From JABMMZ01 sp964438995 (GTDB lineage: Bacteria; Bacteroidota; Bacteroidia; NS11-12g; UBA955), in NCBI GenBank assembly GCA_964438995.1, contig CAYTMQ010000005.1, forward strand, positions 62,001 to 126,000: DNA of 64,000 nt, given 5' to 3'. The position numbers were made by a program, and so were the translations under genes. Below are positions 8,115 through 16,861 of the stretch, piece by piece. The number at the start of each line of letters is the position of its first letter. The first letter of the stretch is position 1. The notes under the pieces are model-generated. The model ran no database searches. It had not been told where the DNA came from and worked only from the letters and a program-made list of their open reading frames with translations.

Positions 8115-11100
8115 ATGAAACGATTAATTACTCTTCTTTTTGTGTTGTGTGTAGGTGTTTTGAAATCTAATGCTTCACACATGATGGGTGGTGATATTGC
8201 CTATGAATGTATCTCCCCTGGTAAATACAAACTCGTGATAAAAATTTACAGAGATTGTAGAGGTATCCCTTTTAATAGTCCTAGTATAGGTATGTTTTGC
8301 AAAGATGGCAGCAACCCGATAACTGTTAACTACACCAGAACCGCTATCAACGATATTACTGAAGTTTGCGATGCAGACCCAAAACCATGTAGTCCCCAAA
8401 ATACAACTATCCTTAAAAAAGGCACTGAAGAACACGTGTTCGAAGCCATCATAGATTTCAACACTGCTCCTTACAAATCTTTTAAAGACAACGGCTGTTG
8501 TGAAGTCATGATAAAAGTAGAGCAGAATGCGCGCAATAGTGCTTTATCTACTCTAGTAGCGGGTAATTTTTATACCGATGCTATGATCAATATTTGTAAG
8601 ATTGGCGATAAATGCAATACCTCTCCTCAACTTACTACGCCTCCTGTTGCTTTTATCTGCTGCAATCAACCCTTCACTTTTAACAACGGTGTTAGAGAAG
8701 TGATAGATGGCGATAGTTTATCTTATTCACTTGTAAATCCACTTAAAGCAAACCAAACCAACGAAACATATTTAGGTTCGTTTTCATCTAATTTTCCAAT
8801 GACTCCCTACTGCCCTGGTCAAATTGGTGCGTTAAATTGCCGACCAATTCCCAATGCCAAACCACCAAGAGGATTCTACTTCGATAAAGAAACCGGTGAC
8901 ATTATCTTCACTCCAACAAAATGTGATGAAGCTGGTGTAATTGTTATACGCATTGACGAATGGCGCAAGAATCCAAAAACAAAGGAGTGGGAGCTCATTG
9001 GATACACCAAACGGGATATGCAATTATTGGTGCAAACTTGCCCAGACAACAATCCACCATACTTTGTGCAAGACAAAAACAAACATTCAATTTGTGAAGG
9101 TGAGAAAATTTGTTTTACAATTGTTACAAAGGACGACCCTTTTCTTCCCAATCAAGTGATACCTGATACGCTTGCTCTCACTTGGAACAATGGTATTCCT
9201 GAAGGTACTTTTAGAATCGTTGACCCAAGTGCAAGAGAAAAATCCGCAGAATTTTGCTGGCAAACTAAAATTGGTGATGCTAGACCAAATTCATACTCTT
9301 TCACTGCTACAGTTAAAGACAACAACTGCGACAACCCTGCTATGGCTAATAGAGGGTACAACATCACCGTTAAACCTAAAGCCCGCTCAACTCGTCAATA
9401 CAATATTGGCAACTGTGGCATGCTGTATTTCAAAGCCAGTCCTGTTGATTCTGTTAATCAAAAGAAAAGTTTATACAATTACCAATTCACCATTAGAGAC
9501 AGCACCAATAGTGGTGTACCATTTTATTCTGGATACAAACAACATGATAGTTTTAAATTCAAACGTGGTGGTAAATACATCATCGAGCACAAAGTAGTAA
9601 ACTCTCAATACAACTGCCCTACTATTTATACCGATACGGTTATCATGCCACCAGTATTAGATGTTACACTTGCTTTTGATAAAGATACATTTGTCTGTGA
9701 AGGCAATAACTTAACATTAGAACCTAAAGTGGCCAATGGTGTACCTTCATACAAATACCGATGGGAAACACCTATCAACACATTCAACTCAAAAGATACT
9801 TTACCTACATTTACTTTAATTCAACCTAAAGCAAACGCATACATCATGTTGCAATTAACAGATAAATACAAATGTGTTGATAGAGATACCATCTTCGTAC
9901 TATACCAACCTAATCCAAGAGTTGACATTGGTCCTGACCAGCGCATTTGCACATACGAATCGGTTACATTAGATGCGCAACACAATGACACCATGCGCTA
10001 TTTCTGGCAGCCAAATGGTGACAGCTCTCGAACAATCAAAATCAATATTGCTGGTAAATACATCGCAAAAGTGATAGACAAATTAGGTTGTAACTCAACT
10101 GATACAATGGAGCTATTTGTAAACGATACAGTAAAAATTCTGCCTAATGAAGACAAAGAAATATGTTTTAATGACACTCTAAAAATAAAAGGTATGCGCA
10201 GTCCAGTTGCTTATCCAAAAACAGTTGTTTGGAAAGACATTGCCACGGGTGCTACTATAGCTAACGATTCTGCTTGGCGATTAAAAATAACAACTTTGTC
10301 TACTAAGCAATATGAGATGTATTTGAAAATCGTGCAACAAAACCATGCTTGTGAAACAAGAGATACATTTAAATTAACAGTTAACGCATTACCTACTTTC
10401 AAGTTCAATGAATTTCCAAGTAGATGTTATGCCGATGGAGCTGTCAACTTAACTCAGATACCTTTTGCAACAGCCAATTCGGGCGATAAGAAGCAAACTG
10501 AAAACAACTTGCGATACTATCAAAACAAGAAGCCAAGTTGGATCACTGGCGGACCAGTTTATGTCAACTCTTACAAATGGAATTTCCCTGATTTTATCAA
10601 GAATGAGCAAATTCCAAGTACTGGCCTGAGAGATTCTATCTGTGTGGATTATCGAGATTACAAGGGCTGCTACAACAAGGAATGCAAAGTGGTTAAACTC
10701 AATCCAAATCCAGTTGTAGAATTGAAAGAAGGCGTTTATTGCCAAAGAGCTGGTGATGTTAAATTAGACAACTTAGTTGTCAAACCATTTATAAAAGCTG
10801 GAGGTATTCAATCATTCAGAGTGATAGATGTTCCATCTGGAAGTGGTTTAGATGCAAGTAATTTGCTGTATAATCAAGGATTTCCAGAAGAAACTTACTT
10901 AAATGTTGGTGTTGAAGGTGAGAATGAAAGAACTGGTGACTATCGTATTGAGTATTGCTTTAAAAATGGCTTAACCAGTTGCCAGACTTGCGACACCACA
11001 ACTGTGACCATCATCAAACTACCAGAAATACAATTTACCCCACTTCCTAGCAGATGTATCAATGATGCTTTATTGACTTTAGATAGTTTTGCGAAGGACC

Positions 11101-12719
11101 GTAATACGGGTAAACGTTTTGTCAATGGCATTTGGTCGGCAATAGAATTTGGTGGTTCAAGAGACATGAGCAATCCTACAATTGCTAAAAAACTCAACAA
11201 TTCTGTAAAAAACAACAAAGACTTTGATGCTAGTTATGGACCAGGTAAATTCTTAATTAAACTAAGTGACGAATCAAGTGGTTGTCCTGTTTCGGACAGT
11301 CTCGAAATCAATGTCAATGGTTTACCAATCATACAAATTGAAGTACCAGATACAGTGTGTTCGAGTTCAAATGCCGTCGACTTGGTTAACATACAACCAT
11401 CTGGTGCTGTTGGAAAGTGGAGCGGACAAGGAGTAATAGGAAGACAATTTAACGCTGGCATAAGTCCGTTAAACAAACAATACGAAGGTAAATATACTGT
11501 GACATATACCTATACCAATCCATTAACTGGTTGTACAGCTTCTGATTCACAGAAAATCTTGATACAATCTCAACCATCCATATCAATATTGAATTCGAAA
11601 CCTTACCAACAATGTGAAGGCACACCGTTTGATTTAGAATCACAAATTAAATTTGCAAAAGGCATCGTATGGAGAACTGAGGGGGATGGCAACTTTAGTA
11701 GTAATAGTTCACTTAAGACCATTTACCAACATGGCATCAAAGACACATCCATCAATGACTTAAATGGAAGACTGCGACTGTTTGTAGAATCGGTTAAAGA
11801 AGGTGTTTGCCCTGTTGTAAATGACAAGATAGATTTAATTATTGAGCCATTCCCACAATTCAATTTTGTGGCGGATCCAGAGATACAATGCGAGCCAGCT
11901 TTAGTAAATTTTAACGCAACAGTTAACAAGCCTTTGAACACTCCGAATTTGCAATACTACTGGTACTTTGGCAATGGAGATTCGTTGACCAACACAACCA
12001 CATTCAATCCGCAAAATGTGAGATACGACACTGCTAATAGAGATTGGTATGACGTTAGACTAAAAGTTGTGAATGTATGGGGTAATGGCAAAGTTTGCGC
12101 ATCAGAATTATTGGTGAAAGATATGATCAAAGTATTGCCACAACCTAAAGTTGGATTCAATAGCGACCCAGGTTTCTTTACCACTGTAGCATTTCCAAAA
12201 TTCAAATTCAACAACACCACATCTATTAGATGGTCAAATCCAGGCAAGTTGACGTATGAATGGAATTTTGACAATAAAAATGCAGATGACACGAGCACAC
12301 TGACACATCCAGTACATACTTATACAAACGACACCGCAGTGTATTGGGTAAATTTGTTGGCTAGGTACACCTATACGTTTAACAACAATGACTATGTGTG
12401 CTACGATTCTTTAAGTCAGTTAAGAAAAATCGGTCCGGATGTTACAGTGTTTGTACCGACTGCATTTAGTCCGGAAGGCACAGGACCGAAAACCAACGAA
12501 GCTTTTAGAGCCATAGTGCTTGGAGATAAAACCTTTAATATTCAATTGTATAACCGATGGGGCGAGAAGTTGTGGGAGACAGATGATAAACATCAAGGTT
12601 GGAATGGCATATACAAAAACATTCCATGTCAACAAGGCGTTTACATGTGGAAGATACAAGTAACGGCATACGATGGAAAAGCTTATGAATACGAAGGAAC
12701 GGTTACATTACTCAGGTAA
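8115..12719 (+). CDS. Giant surface protein with T9SS type B sorting domain
   Basis: A 1534-residue secreted protein. An N-terminal signal peptide (about 1-20, ending SNA) is followed at once by HMMGGDIAYEC, an opening shared by a widespread Bacteroidota surface-protein family. The middle holds many Cys-containing Ig/PKD-like beta modules (for example DIGPDQRICTYESVTLDA and YYWYFGNGDS). The last 90 residues are a gliding-motility-associated C-terminal domain: FVPTAFSPEG, NIQLYNRWGEKLWE, GWNGIYKNIPCQQGVYMWKI, ending TVTLLR. That domain marks export by the type IX system, type B. Adhesion or gliding is the likely role; the ligand is unknown. It is a single gene followed by a strong terminator. 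Confidence 0.9.
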   Translation: MKRLITLLFVLCVGVLKSNASHMMGGDIAYECISPGKYKLVIKIYRDCRGIPFNSPSIGMFCKDGSNPITVNYTRTAINDITEVCDADPKPCSPQNTTILKKGTEEHVFEAIIDFNTAPYKSFKDNGCCEVMIKVEQNARNSALSTLVAGNFYTDAMINICKIGDKCNTSPQLTTPPVAFICCNQPFTFNNGVREVIDGDSLSYSLVNPLKANQTNETYLGSFSSNFPMTPYCPGQIGALNCRPIPNAKPPRGFYFDKETGDIIFTPTKCDEAGVIVIRIDEWRKNPKTKEWELIGYTKRDMQLLVQTCPDNNPPYFVQDKNKHSICEGEKICFTIVTKDDPFLPNQVIPDTLALTWNNGIPEGTFRIVDPSAREKSAEFCWQTKIGDARPNSYSFTATVKDNNCDNPAMANRGYNITVKPKARSTRQYNIGNCGMLYFKASPVDSVNQKKSLYNYQFTIRDSTNSGVPFYSGYKQHDSFKFKRGGKYIIEHKVVNSQYNCPTIYTDTVIMPPVLDVTLAFDKDTFVCEGNNLTLEPKVANGVPSYKYRWETPINTFNSKDTLPTFTLIQPKANAYIMLQLTDKYKCVDRDTIFVLYQPNPRVDIGPDQRICTYESVTLDAQHNDTMRYFWQPNGDSSRTIKINIAGKYIAKVIDKLGCNSTDTMELFVNDTVKILPNEDKEICFNDTLKIKGMRSPVAYPKTVVWKDIATGATIANDSAWRLKITTLSTKQYEMYLKIVQQNHACETRDTFKLTVNALPTFKFNEFPSRCYADGAVNLTQIPFATANSGDKKQTENNLRYYQNKKPSWITGGPVYVNSYKWNFPDFIKNEQIPSTGLRDSICVDYRDYKGCYNKECKVVKLNPNPVVELKEGVYCQRAGDVKLDNLVVKPFIKAGGIQSFRVIDVPSGSGLDASNLLYNQGFPEETYLNVGVEGENERTGDYRIEYCFKNGLTSCQTCDTTTVTIIKLPEIQFTPLPSRCINDALLTLDSFAKDRNTGKRFVNGIWSAIEFGGSRDMSNPTIAKKLNNSVKNNKDFDASYGPGKFLIKLSDESSGCPVSDSLEINVNGLPIIQIEVPDTVCSSSNAVDLVNIQPSGAVGKWSGQGVIGRQFNAGISPLNKQYEGKYTVTYTYTNPLTGCTASDSQKILIQSQPSISILNSKPYQQCEGTPFDLESQIKFAKGIVWRTEGDGNFSSNSSLKTIYQHGIKDTSINDLNGRLRLFVESVKEGVCPVVNDKIDLIIEPFPQFNFVADPEIQCEPALVNFNATVNKPLNTPNLQYYWYFGNGDSLTNTTTFNPQNVRYDTANRDWYDVRLKVVNVWGNGKVCASELLVKDMIKVLPQPKVGFNSDPGFFTTVAFPKFKFNNTTSIRWSNPGKLTYEWNFDNKNADDTSTLTHPVHTYTNDTAVYWVNLLARYTYTFNNNDYVCYDSLSQLRKIGPDVTVFVPTAFSPEGTGPKTNEAFRAIVLGDKTFNIQLYNRWGEKLWETDDKHQGWNGIYKNIPCQQGVYMWKIQVTAYDGKAYEYEGTVTLLR

Positions 12720-12735
12720 ACGCTGAGATAAAAAG

Positions 12736-12758
12736 AAGGCCCTTAGGGGCCTTTTTTA
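12736..12758 (+). terminator. Rho-independent terminator
   Basis: AAGGCCC (12736-12742) pairs perfectly with GGGCCTT (12747-12753) around a TTAG loop, followed by a T run. It lies 16 nt after the stop of the surface-protein gene and just before the convergent antitoxin end. Confidence 0.9.
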
Positions 12759-12760
12759 TT

Positions 12761-13117
12761 TCAATAATTTCTAACTAAAATATCTGTAGGGATATTTAAC
12801 ACTTCGCTTAATTTACGAATCATATCAAGAGTTAACTTTCTTTTTTTATTTAAAATTTCACTCACCCTACTTTTCAAACCTATTGCAAGAGCTAAGTCTT
12901 TTTGTTTGTACCCCAATTGTTCCATTCTAAATTTAATTGCTTCAATAGGATCAGGAAAATCAATTGGATATTTCTCATTTTCGTATTTATCAATAAGTAA
13001 AGTAAGGAGTTCTAATTCATCTCCTAACTTGGAACCTTTTTTAGAATCAAATAATTCTTCTAGCCTTTTCAGGGCTTTTTGGTAGTCTTTATCGTTTTTG
13101 ATTACTTTATATTCCAT
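12761..13117 (-). CDS. higA: HigA-type antitoxin
   Basis: A 118-residue antitoxin that should neutralise the adjacent HigB and repress the operon. The N-terminal part (KDYQKALKRLEELFD through DELELLTLLIDKYE) matches the toxin-binding helical region of the HigA family. The C-terminal part is an XRE-type helix-turn-helix (KQKDLALAIGLKSRVSEILNKKR, split here between KQKDLALAIGLK and SRVSEILNKKR, about residues 73-95). The start at 13117 follows the toxin stop by one base; an ATG at 13135 would add six residues and overlap the toxin. Confidence 0.9.
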   Translation of the reverse strand: MEYKVIKNDKDYQKALKRLEELFDSKKGSKLGDELELLTLLIDKYENEKYPIDFPDPIEAIKFRMEQLGYKQKDLALAIGLKSRVSEILNKKRKLTLDMIRKLSEVLNIPTDILVRNY

Positions 13118-13118
13118 T

Positions 13119-13412
13119 TTAAATTGTTTTTGCATCTATTTTATCATACTGACTATGAGTTCCTACAAACCTTATCCATATAATACCAAAGTCATAATTC
13201 ACTTTAACAATAAGTCTATATGTGTTTCCTTTGATATTAAATACCACCCTATTGTCTTGAAGAAAGCTAGCTGAAGGAAATTCCTTTTTTATATCTTTTA
13301 GGCTTACCCAATTAGCTTTTTGGGCTTCGTGAAACCAAGATTTTAATTGAGATTCACTATCATTGTGAATGGTCCAAAAATCTCGAAGAATTTTTTTAGC
13401 TATTACTCTCAA
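13119..13412 (-). CDS. higB: HigB-type toxin, mRNA interferase (TTG start)
   Basis: A 97-residue RelE/HigB-superfamily toxin that would cleave mRNA at the ribosome. It reads MRVIAKKILRDFW at the start, then NRVVFNIKGNTYRL and IIWIRFVGTHSQYDKI at the end, the family signature from first to last residue. The start is taken as TTG at 13412: the longer ATG start at 13451 would add 13 residues that the family lacks, and it lies inside an operator-like palindrome and upstream of a TATCTTTG promoter box. Toxin-first order and the 1-nt gap to the antitoxin are typical of higBA. Confidence 0.88.
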   Translation of the reverse strand: MRVIAKKILRDFWTIHNDSESQLKSWFHEAQKANWVSLKDIKKEFPSASFLQDNRVVFNIKGNTYRLIVKVNYDFGIIWIRFVGTHSQYDKIDAKTI

Positions 13413-13428
13413 AACAATAAACTCGATG

Positions 13429-13436
13429 CAAAGATA
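13429..13436 (-). promoter_or_regulatory. Candidate -7 box of higBA
   Basis: TATCTTTG on the minus strand, 16 nt upstream of the TTG start, with the palindrome at 13445-13459 placed just upstream, where it would cover the -33 region. Confidence 0.6.
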
Positions 13437-13444
13437 TAAAAATG

Positions 13445-13459
13445 TTCCCAAATTGGGAA
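13445..13459. promoter_or_regulatory. Putative HigA operator
   Basis: TTCCCAAATTGGGAA is a perfect 7-bp inverted repeat about one central base. Its place, 8 bp upstream of the -7 box, fits autorepression by the HigA helix-turn-helix. Binding itself is inferred. Confidence 0.7.
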
Positions 13460-13524
13460 ATTATTTTTCAATGTAGTTTAACCAAATATAGTACCTTTTA
13501 AAAAACGACTTTAATAATTAATTT

Positions 13525-14325
13525 TTATTCTAAAATAAAAAAGTCGAAACCATGACCATGATGAATAACAGGTTCAATGAACACACTTTTATAGATATCA
13601 TTATAAGCAGTTTTAGGTTGGTATTCTTTTGAAACTGGTTTTTCCTCCCCTTCTAGATATTCAAATCCTTGACCCGCGCCAATATGAACAACCGTTAATT
13701 TTTTACCTCCAATTGAATACTGTCTTACAGAACTTAGGGAGAGTTCACCCATTAATAATTTTGCAGAAATTGGGTCAGCATCTTCGTAATCGGTATACAT
13801 TTCTATAATATTGGATGCAATCGAAGAGCTATCAAACAAGACAGTTAATTTATGAGTACTTTTATTAGGTAATTTAATACTTATTGTATTGGTAATAGTA
13901 TCGTACAAAATTTCTGCTTTGCTGCATTTTTCTTGAAAATCACAGAACAACAATGAAATAGGTTTCGCTTTAACAAAGTTAGGTAACTTCTCTGCTTTAA
14001 GTAATCCATTGTTAAGTGATATGCCGATGATGCTATCGTAAAATTGTTCTTTAAAAAGTTTAATTGTATCCAAAATATCGCAGCGTATTTCTTTATATTT
14101 TGCATCATAAATTTTAAAATAACTTACACCCACCCATGAAGGAATCATCTTAATTTCATTCACACCTGGCCCTCTAAATTCTGTTCTAGTAAGGCGTGTT
14201 TCAACAACACAGAGACCTTGTTTGGTTGTACCAAGTGGGTATATTCTGTTTTGAGAAGCGGAAAGACATGCGTATAGACTATTGCTAGACAAAATTAAAA
14301 TAGTTAATATGAAGATGTATTTCAT
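13525..14325 (-). CDS. Secreted protein of unknown function
   Basis: A 266-residue protein with a clear N-terminal signal peptide (MKYIFILTILILSSNSLYA). The first mature residue would be Cys, so a lipoprotein is possible although Tyr at -2 is unusual for a lipobox. The remainder is rich in beta-strand patterns; four further Cys occur in RCDILD, LLFCDFQEKC and similar places. I do not recognise a family. It sits in the accessory patch downstream of higBA's promoter side, 27 nt after the DUF4288-like gene, on the same strand. Confidence 0.65.
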   Translation of the reverse strand: MKYIFILTILILSSNSLYACLSASQNRIYPLGTTKQGLCVVETRLTRTEFRGPGVNEIKMIPSWVGVSYFKIYDAKYKEIRCDILDTIKLFKEQFYDSIIGISLNNGLLKAEKLPNFVKAKPISLLFCDFQEKCSKAEILYDTITNTISIKLPNKSTHKLTVLFDSSSIASNIIEMYTDYEDADPISAKLLMGELSLSSVRQYSIGGKKLTVVHIGAGQGFEYLEGEEKPVSKEYQPKTAYNDIYKSVFIEPVIHHGHGFDFFILE

Positions 14326-14352
14326 AATTTGATTGAATAATAATCATTGATT

Positions 14353-15045
14353 TTAATCGTTCAAATTCCCATCCCAAAAACGATTTTTATTTAACCTGCG
14401 TTTCTTCAGAGAAGAAAAAACCTCTACCCCATTGGGTTCATCAAATTCTTCAATAAAATCTTTTCCTGTAGAATAGCAATCATCAAAACTTTCAATTTTC
14501 CATCGCACTAGCTCTCCATTAGAATTGAGATATGGTAATTCGTAATCTTTCTTTTGTTTTTCCACTTTTTTATAAGCATCCTCAAATGATTTTGCTTTTA
14601 CCAGAACCATTCTTTCTTCATAGGTTTGCATACCTTTTTTATATCCTTCGATTTGGATGGCTACTGTCATTTTAACACAGAAGAAGCTACTATTAATTTT
14701 AATTGGCTTTTTTTTAGCACCACTTACCTTTTTAACGAAAATATTATTTACAAATTTTAACTTAGCTATCTTATTCAAATTAGCTAATGAAACTCTTGTT
14801 TCAATCCCACTTGGTCTTGAAGCAGATCCAATTTTTTTATAAGTTTCAATTAAATCGGTTTCTAAAAGCAATTTATACTTTTCCTTTAGCTCAAAATTTG
14901 TCCTAGATTTGCGTTCATTTGGTGAAAAATTGATTAAAGAATCAAACTTTGGGTATTTTAAATAAATACTTACATCAACCATTCTTTCTTTATCGCTGAT
15001 TTCCTTTGTAATAATCCATTCGTCTAAATTAAAAACTCTATTCAT
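14353..15045 (-). CDS. DUF4288-like protein
   Basis: A 230-residue protein without signal peptide. The C-terminal half (about 115-205) resembles the DUF4288 family: a TVAIQIEGY strand, YEERMVLVKAKSFEDAYKKVEKQKK, then GELVRWKIESFDDCYS. The N-terminal half is charged and not recognised (RSRT/RLN-type repeats are not evident). It is 20 nt downstream of the DUF695-like gene, so the two are probably co-transcribed. DUF4288 proteins have no established activity. The genomic setting, beside a toxin-antitoxin pair, gives no firm clue. Confidence 0.65.
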   Translation of the reverse strand: MNRVFNLDEWIITKEISDKERMVDVSIYLKYPKFDSLINFSPNERKSRTNFELKEKYKLLLETDLIETYKKIGSASRPSGIETRVSLANLNKIAKLKFVNNIFVKKVSGAKKKPIKINSSFFCVKMTVAIQIEGYKKGMQTYEERMVLVKAKSFEDAYKKVEKQKKDYELPYLNSNGELVRWKIESFDDCYSTGKDFIEEFDEPNGVEVFSSLKKRRLNKNRFWDGNLND

Positions 15046-15065
15046 AATTTTAACCTTAAAAGAAA

Positions 15066-16160
15066 TTAATATTCTCTAAATCGCTCTAAACTTTGCCAAT
15101 ACTTATCTTTAAAAACATCAAAATCGATATCATAATTGTTGCCATATTTCAATTGTATTTCATAGAATACTTTAGAAGGATATCTAAAATCTTTACAAGC
15201 AAAGAAAACAGTTCTTTCATTCATTCCAGTTTGTCTACCTACGTTTAAATAGCCATCTTTATCCTTTAAATATGAAAGAACTTCTTCCTCTATCATATTA
15301 AGTTTTTCGAAATCGTTGTTTTCTGGCATACCATTGTTATCTTTTCCATTGTATGGAATTGTCAACACAGCCATCCAAGGATGTGAGGCTTTTCTATCCC
15401 ATTGCAATAATTTTGAATTTATAACTGCAATAAGCGTTTGGTCAGTTTCGAGAGTTGCTTCCATTCCAGAATAATCGTCTTCATCTGTATTAAATCTAGT
15501 CCCTTGATACTTTTCAACGAATTCTTTTTGTCTCCAAATTAAGTAATCTTTTAGTTTTGAAATTGGCACCAGTTCTTTTTCAGCTTCACTTCTAGAAACG
15601 ACTCCAATGTCATCTATAATATTAATAAAATCGAGCTCACCTAAGTAATGCTCCAAGAAAATATAAATTCCACTGATAATCACTTGCCTATTATCATCAT
15701 CCATATCTTGGTGTATAATACAAAGATTTACTTCGTCGGGATACTCTGGAATATCATTTGAATAAAAGAAGATATTATTTGCATTAAAGGTTTGACCAGA
15801 CATTCTAATATTTACATCTTCAACGTCTAAAGCAGGTTTAAGGGCTATAAATTTCCACCCATTTATATTTGGAGCTGCTGCAACAAGTTCTTCAACAAAT
15901 ACAACATTGCGGATATAACCATCAGCGGTAAAGATCAATTCAACAGTTTGATCATTGGTCATACCAACTAAGAATAGAAAACCTTCCTTTAACTCTGCCA
16001 ATTTAGGCGAAAGTTGAGAAAAGAATTCTTTTTCAATGTTTTTTTGATTCTTAACAATTTCATAGAAAGCCTTTTCATGTTCTTGAAACCAAGTCCAGAA
16101 GTCGGCATAAGAATTTATTGGAGCCTCTTTTCTTGCAAATAAATTTTTCAAAAATCCCAT
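15066..16160 (-). CDS. DUF695-like protein
   Basis: A 364-residue soluble protein. The C-terminal 130 residues resemble DUF695: HPWMAVLTIPYNG, NGMPENNDFEKLNMIEEEV, then GYLNVGRQTGMNERTVFFACKDF. The N-terminal 200 residues hold an acidic domain beginning FWTWFQEHEKAF that recurs in proteins of this kind, with a conserved-looking QTVELIFTADGY. No catalytic residues can be named. A TAATTTTG box lies 4 nt from the ATG, so this gene probably heads a transcript with the DUF4288-like gene and perhaps the secreted protein beyond. Confidence 0.7.
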   Translation of the reverse strand: MGFLKNLFARKEAPINSYADFWTWFQEHEKAFYEIVKNQKNIEKEFFSQLSPKLAELKEGFLFLVGMTNDQTVELIFTADGYIRNVVFVEELVAAAPNINGWKFIALKPALDVEDVNIRMSGQTFNANNIFFYSNDIPEYPDEVNLCIIHQDMDDDNRQVIISGIYIFLEHYLGELDFINIIDDIGVVSRSEAEKELVPISKLKDYLIWRQKEFVEKYQGTRFNTDEDDYSGMEATLETDQTLIAVINSKLLQWDRKASHPWMAVLTIPYNGKDNNGMPENNDFEKLNMIEEEVLSYLKDKDGYLNVGRQTGMNERTVFFACKDFRYPSKVFYEIQLKYGNNYDIDFDVFKDKYWQSLERFREY

Positions 16161-16164
16161 TTTT

Positions 16165-16172
16165 CAAAATTA
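16165..16172 (-). promoter_or_regulatory. Candidate -7 box of DUF695-like gene
   Basis: TAATTTTG on the minus strand, 4 nt from the ATG at 16160. The surroundings are very AT-rich, so chance occurrence is more likely here than elsewhere. Confidence 0.35.
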
Positions 16173-16355
16173 AATTTTATAATTATCATTTTCATTCCTT
16201 TATACTCTTGTCTTTAATAAGTTGACTGTAATGCAAAATTTTAATCTTAAATTTATCCCTAGTTAGGCATGAATAATTTTATTGGAGTGGGGCTAATAAA
16301 ATTTAAAAATAGCTTATTATAAATCAACAATCCAAGTGATAATTTGAAAGCGCTC

Positions 16356-16814
16356 CTATTTTTGATTTTGTACAGTATCTGATGAATTCTTTGTTGAAGA
16401 ATCATTGGTCTGAGGGGCTACTGTATTTACAGTTGTCTGCTCTTGAACATTTTCAACTTTACCTTTAGTTGGCGAATTACAACCTGATAAAATCAATATT
16501 CCACCCAACAAAACAAAGGTCGCAAATCTCAAAAATCTGTTGTTAATTTTAAAATGTGCCTTCTCATAAAGATTATAAAAATATAGCTGGAATGAGTTTT
16601 TATCGTTCTTAATTTGTCCTTTCAAAAAATGACCACAGGTATTTTGAGTCGAATTGTAAGATAGATACTTTACTATTTCATCATCGGTCATTTTAGTAAA
16701 ATCAACAACCGTTGTATTGCATGAAGTACAATGTCTACCTAAATCATTAGGTGACATTTTTTCCCAATTCGCCTTGCATGGATTAGGGATTTCAATTCTA
16801 AGCGTATTTTTCAT
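16356..16814 (-). CDS. IPxPC/CxxC membrane-anchored protein
   Basis: A 152-residue protein that starts with a Bacteroidota-specific module: IPNPC (Cys13), W17, GRHCTSC (Cys29, Cys32), VVDFT and a later Cys60. The four cysteines suggest metal binding. One hydrophobic segment (about 93-111, FVLLGGILILSGC) ends in a lipobox-like LSGC, then comes a Ser/Thr/Gln-rich tail. In related longer proteins this module sits in front of a TonB or carboxypeptidase-regulatory-like domain; here no such domain follows, so this is a short form. The N-terminal module should be cytoplasmic if the segment spans the inner membrane. Role unknown. Confidence 0.72.
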   Translation of the reverse strand: MKNTLRIEIPNPCKANWEKMSPNDLGRHCTSCNTTVVDFTKMTDDEIVKYLSYNSTQNTCGHFLKGQIKNDKNSFQLYFYNLYEKAHFKINNRFLRFATFVLLGGILILSGCNSPTKGKVENVQEQTTVNTVAPQTNDSSTKNSSDTVQNQK

Positions 16815-16861
16815 GTTTTAGATTTGACTTTTTCTATTAACGCATTGATTCAGCGTTTTAT

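Noticed and set aside
7937..8182. 81-residue minus-strand open frame upstream of the surface protein
   Set aside because: It overlaps the start of the large gene, is Lys/Ser/Arg-rich without pattern, and lacks a promoter box.
8175..12659. Many minus- and alternate-frame open frames inside the 1534-residue gene
   Set aside because: They are shadows of a long intact gene with signal peptide and sorting domain; none shows a domain.
13506..13546. CGACTTT...AAAGTCG inverted repeat at the end of the secreted unknown gene
   Set aside because: The 27-nt AT-rich loop and lack of a T run make a terminator or operator unlikely; possibly chance.
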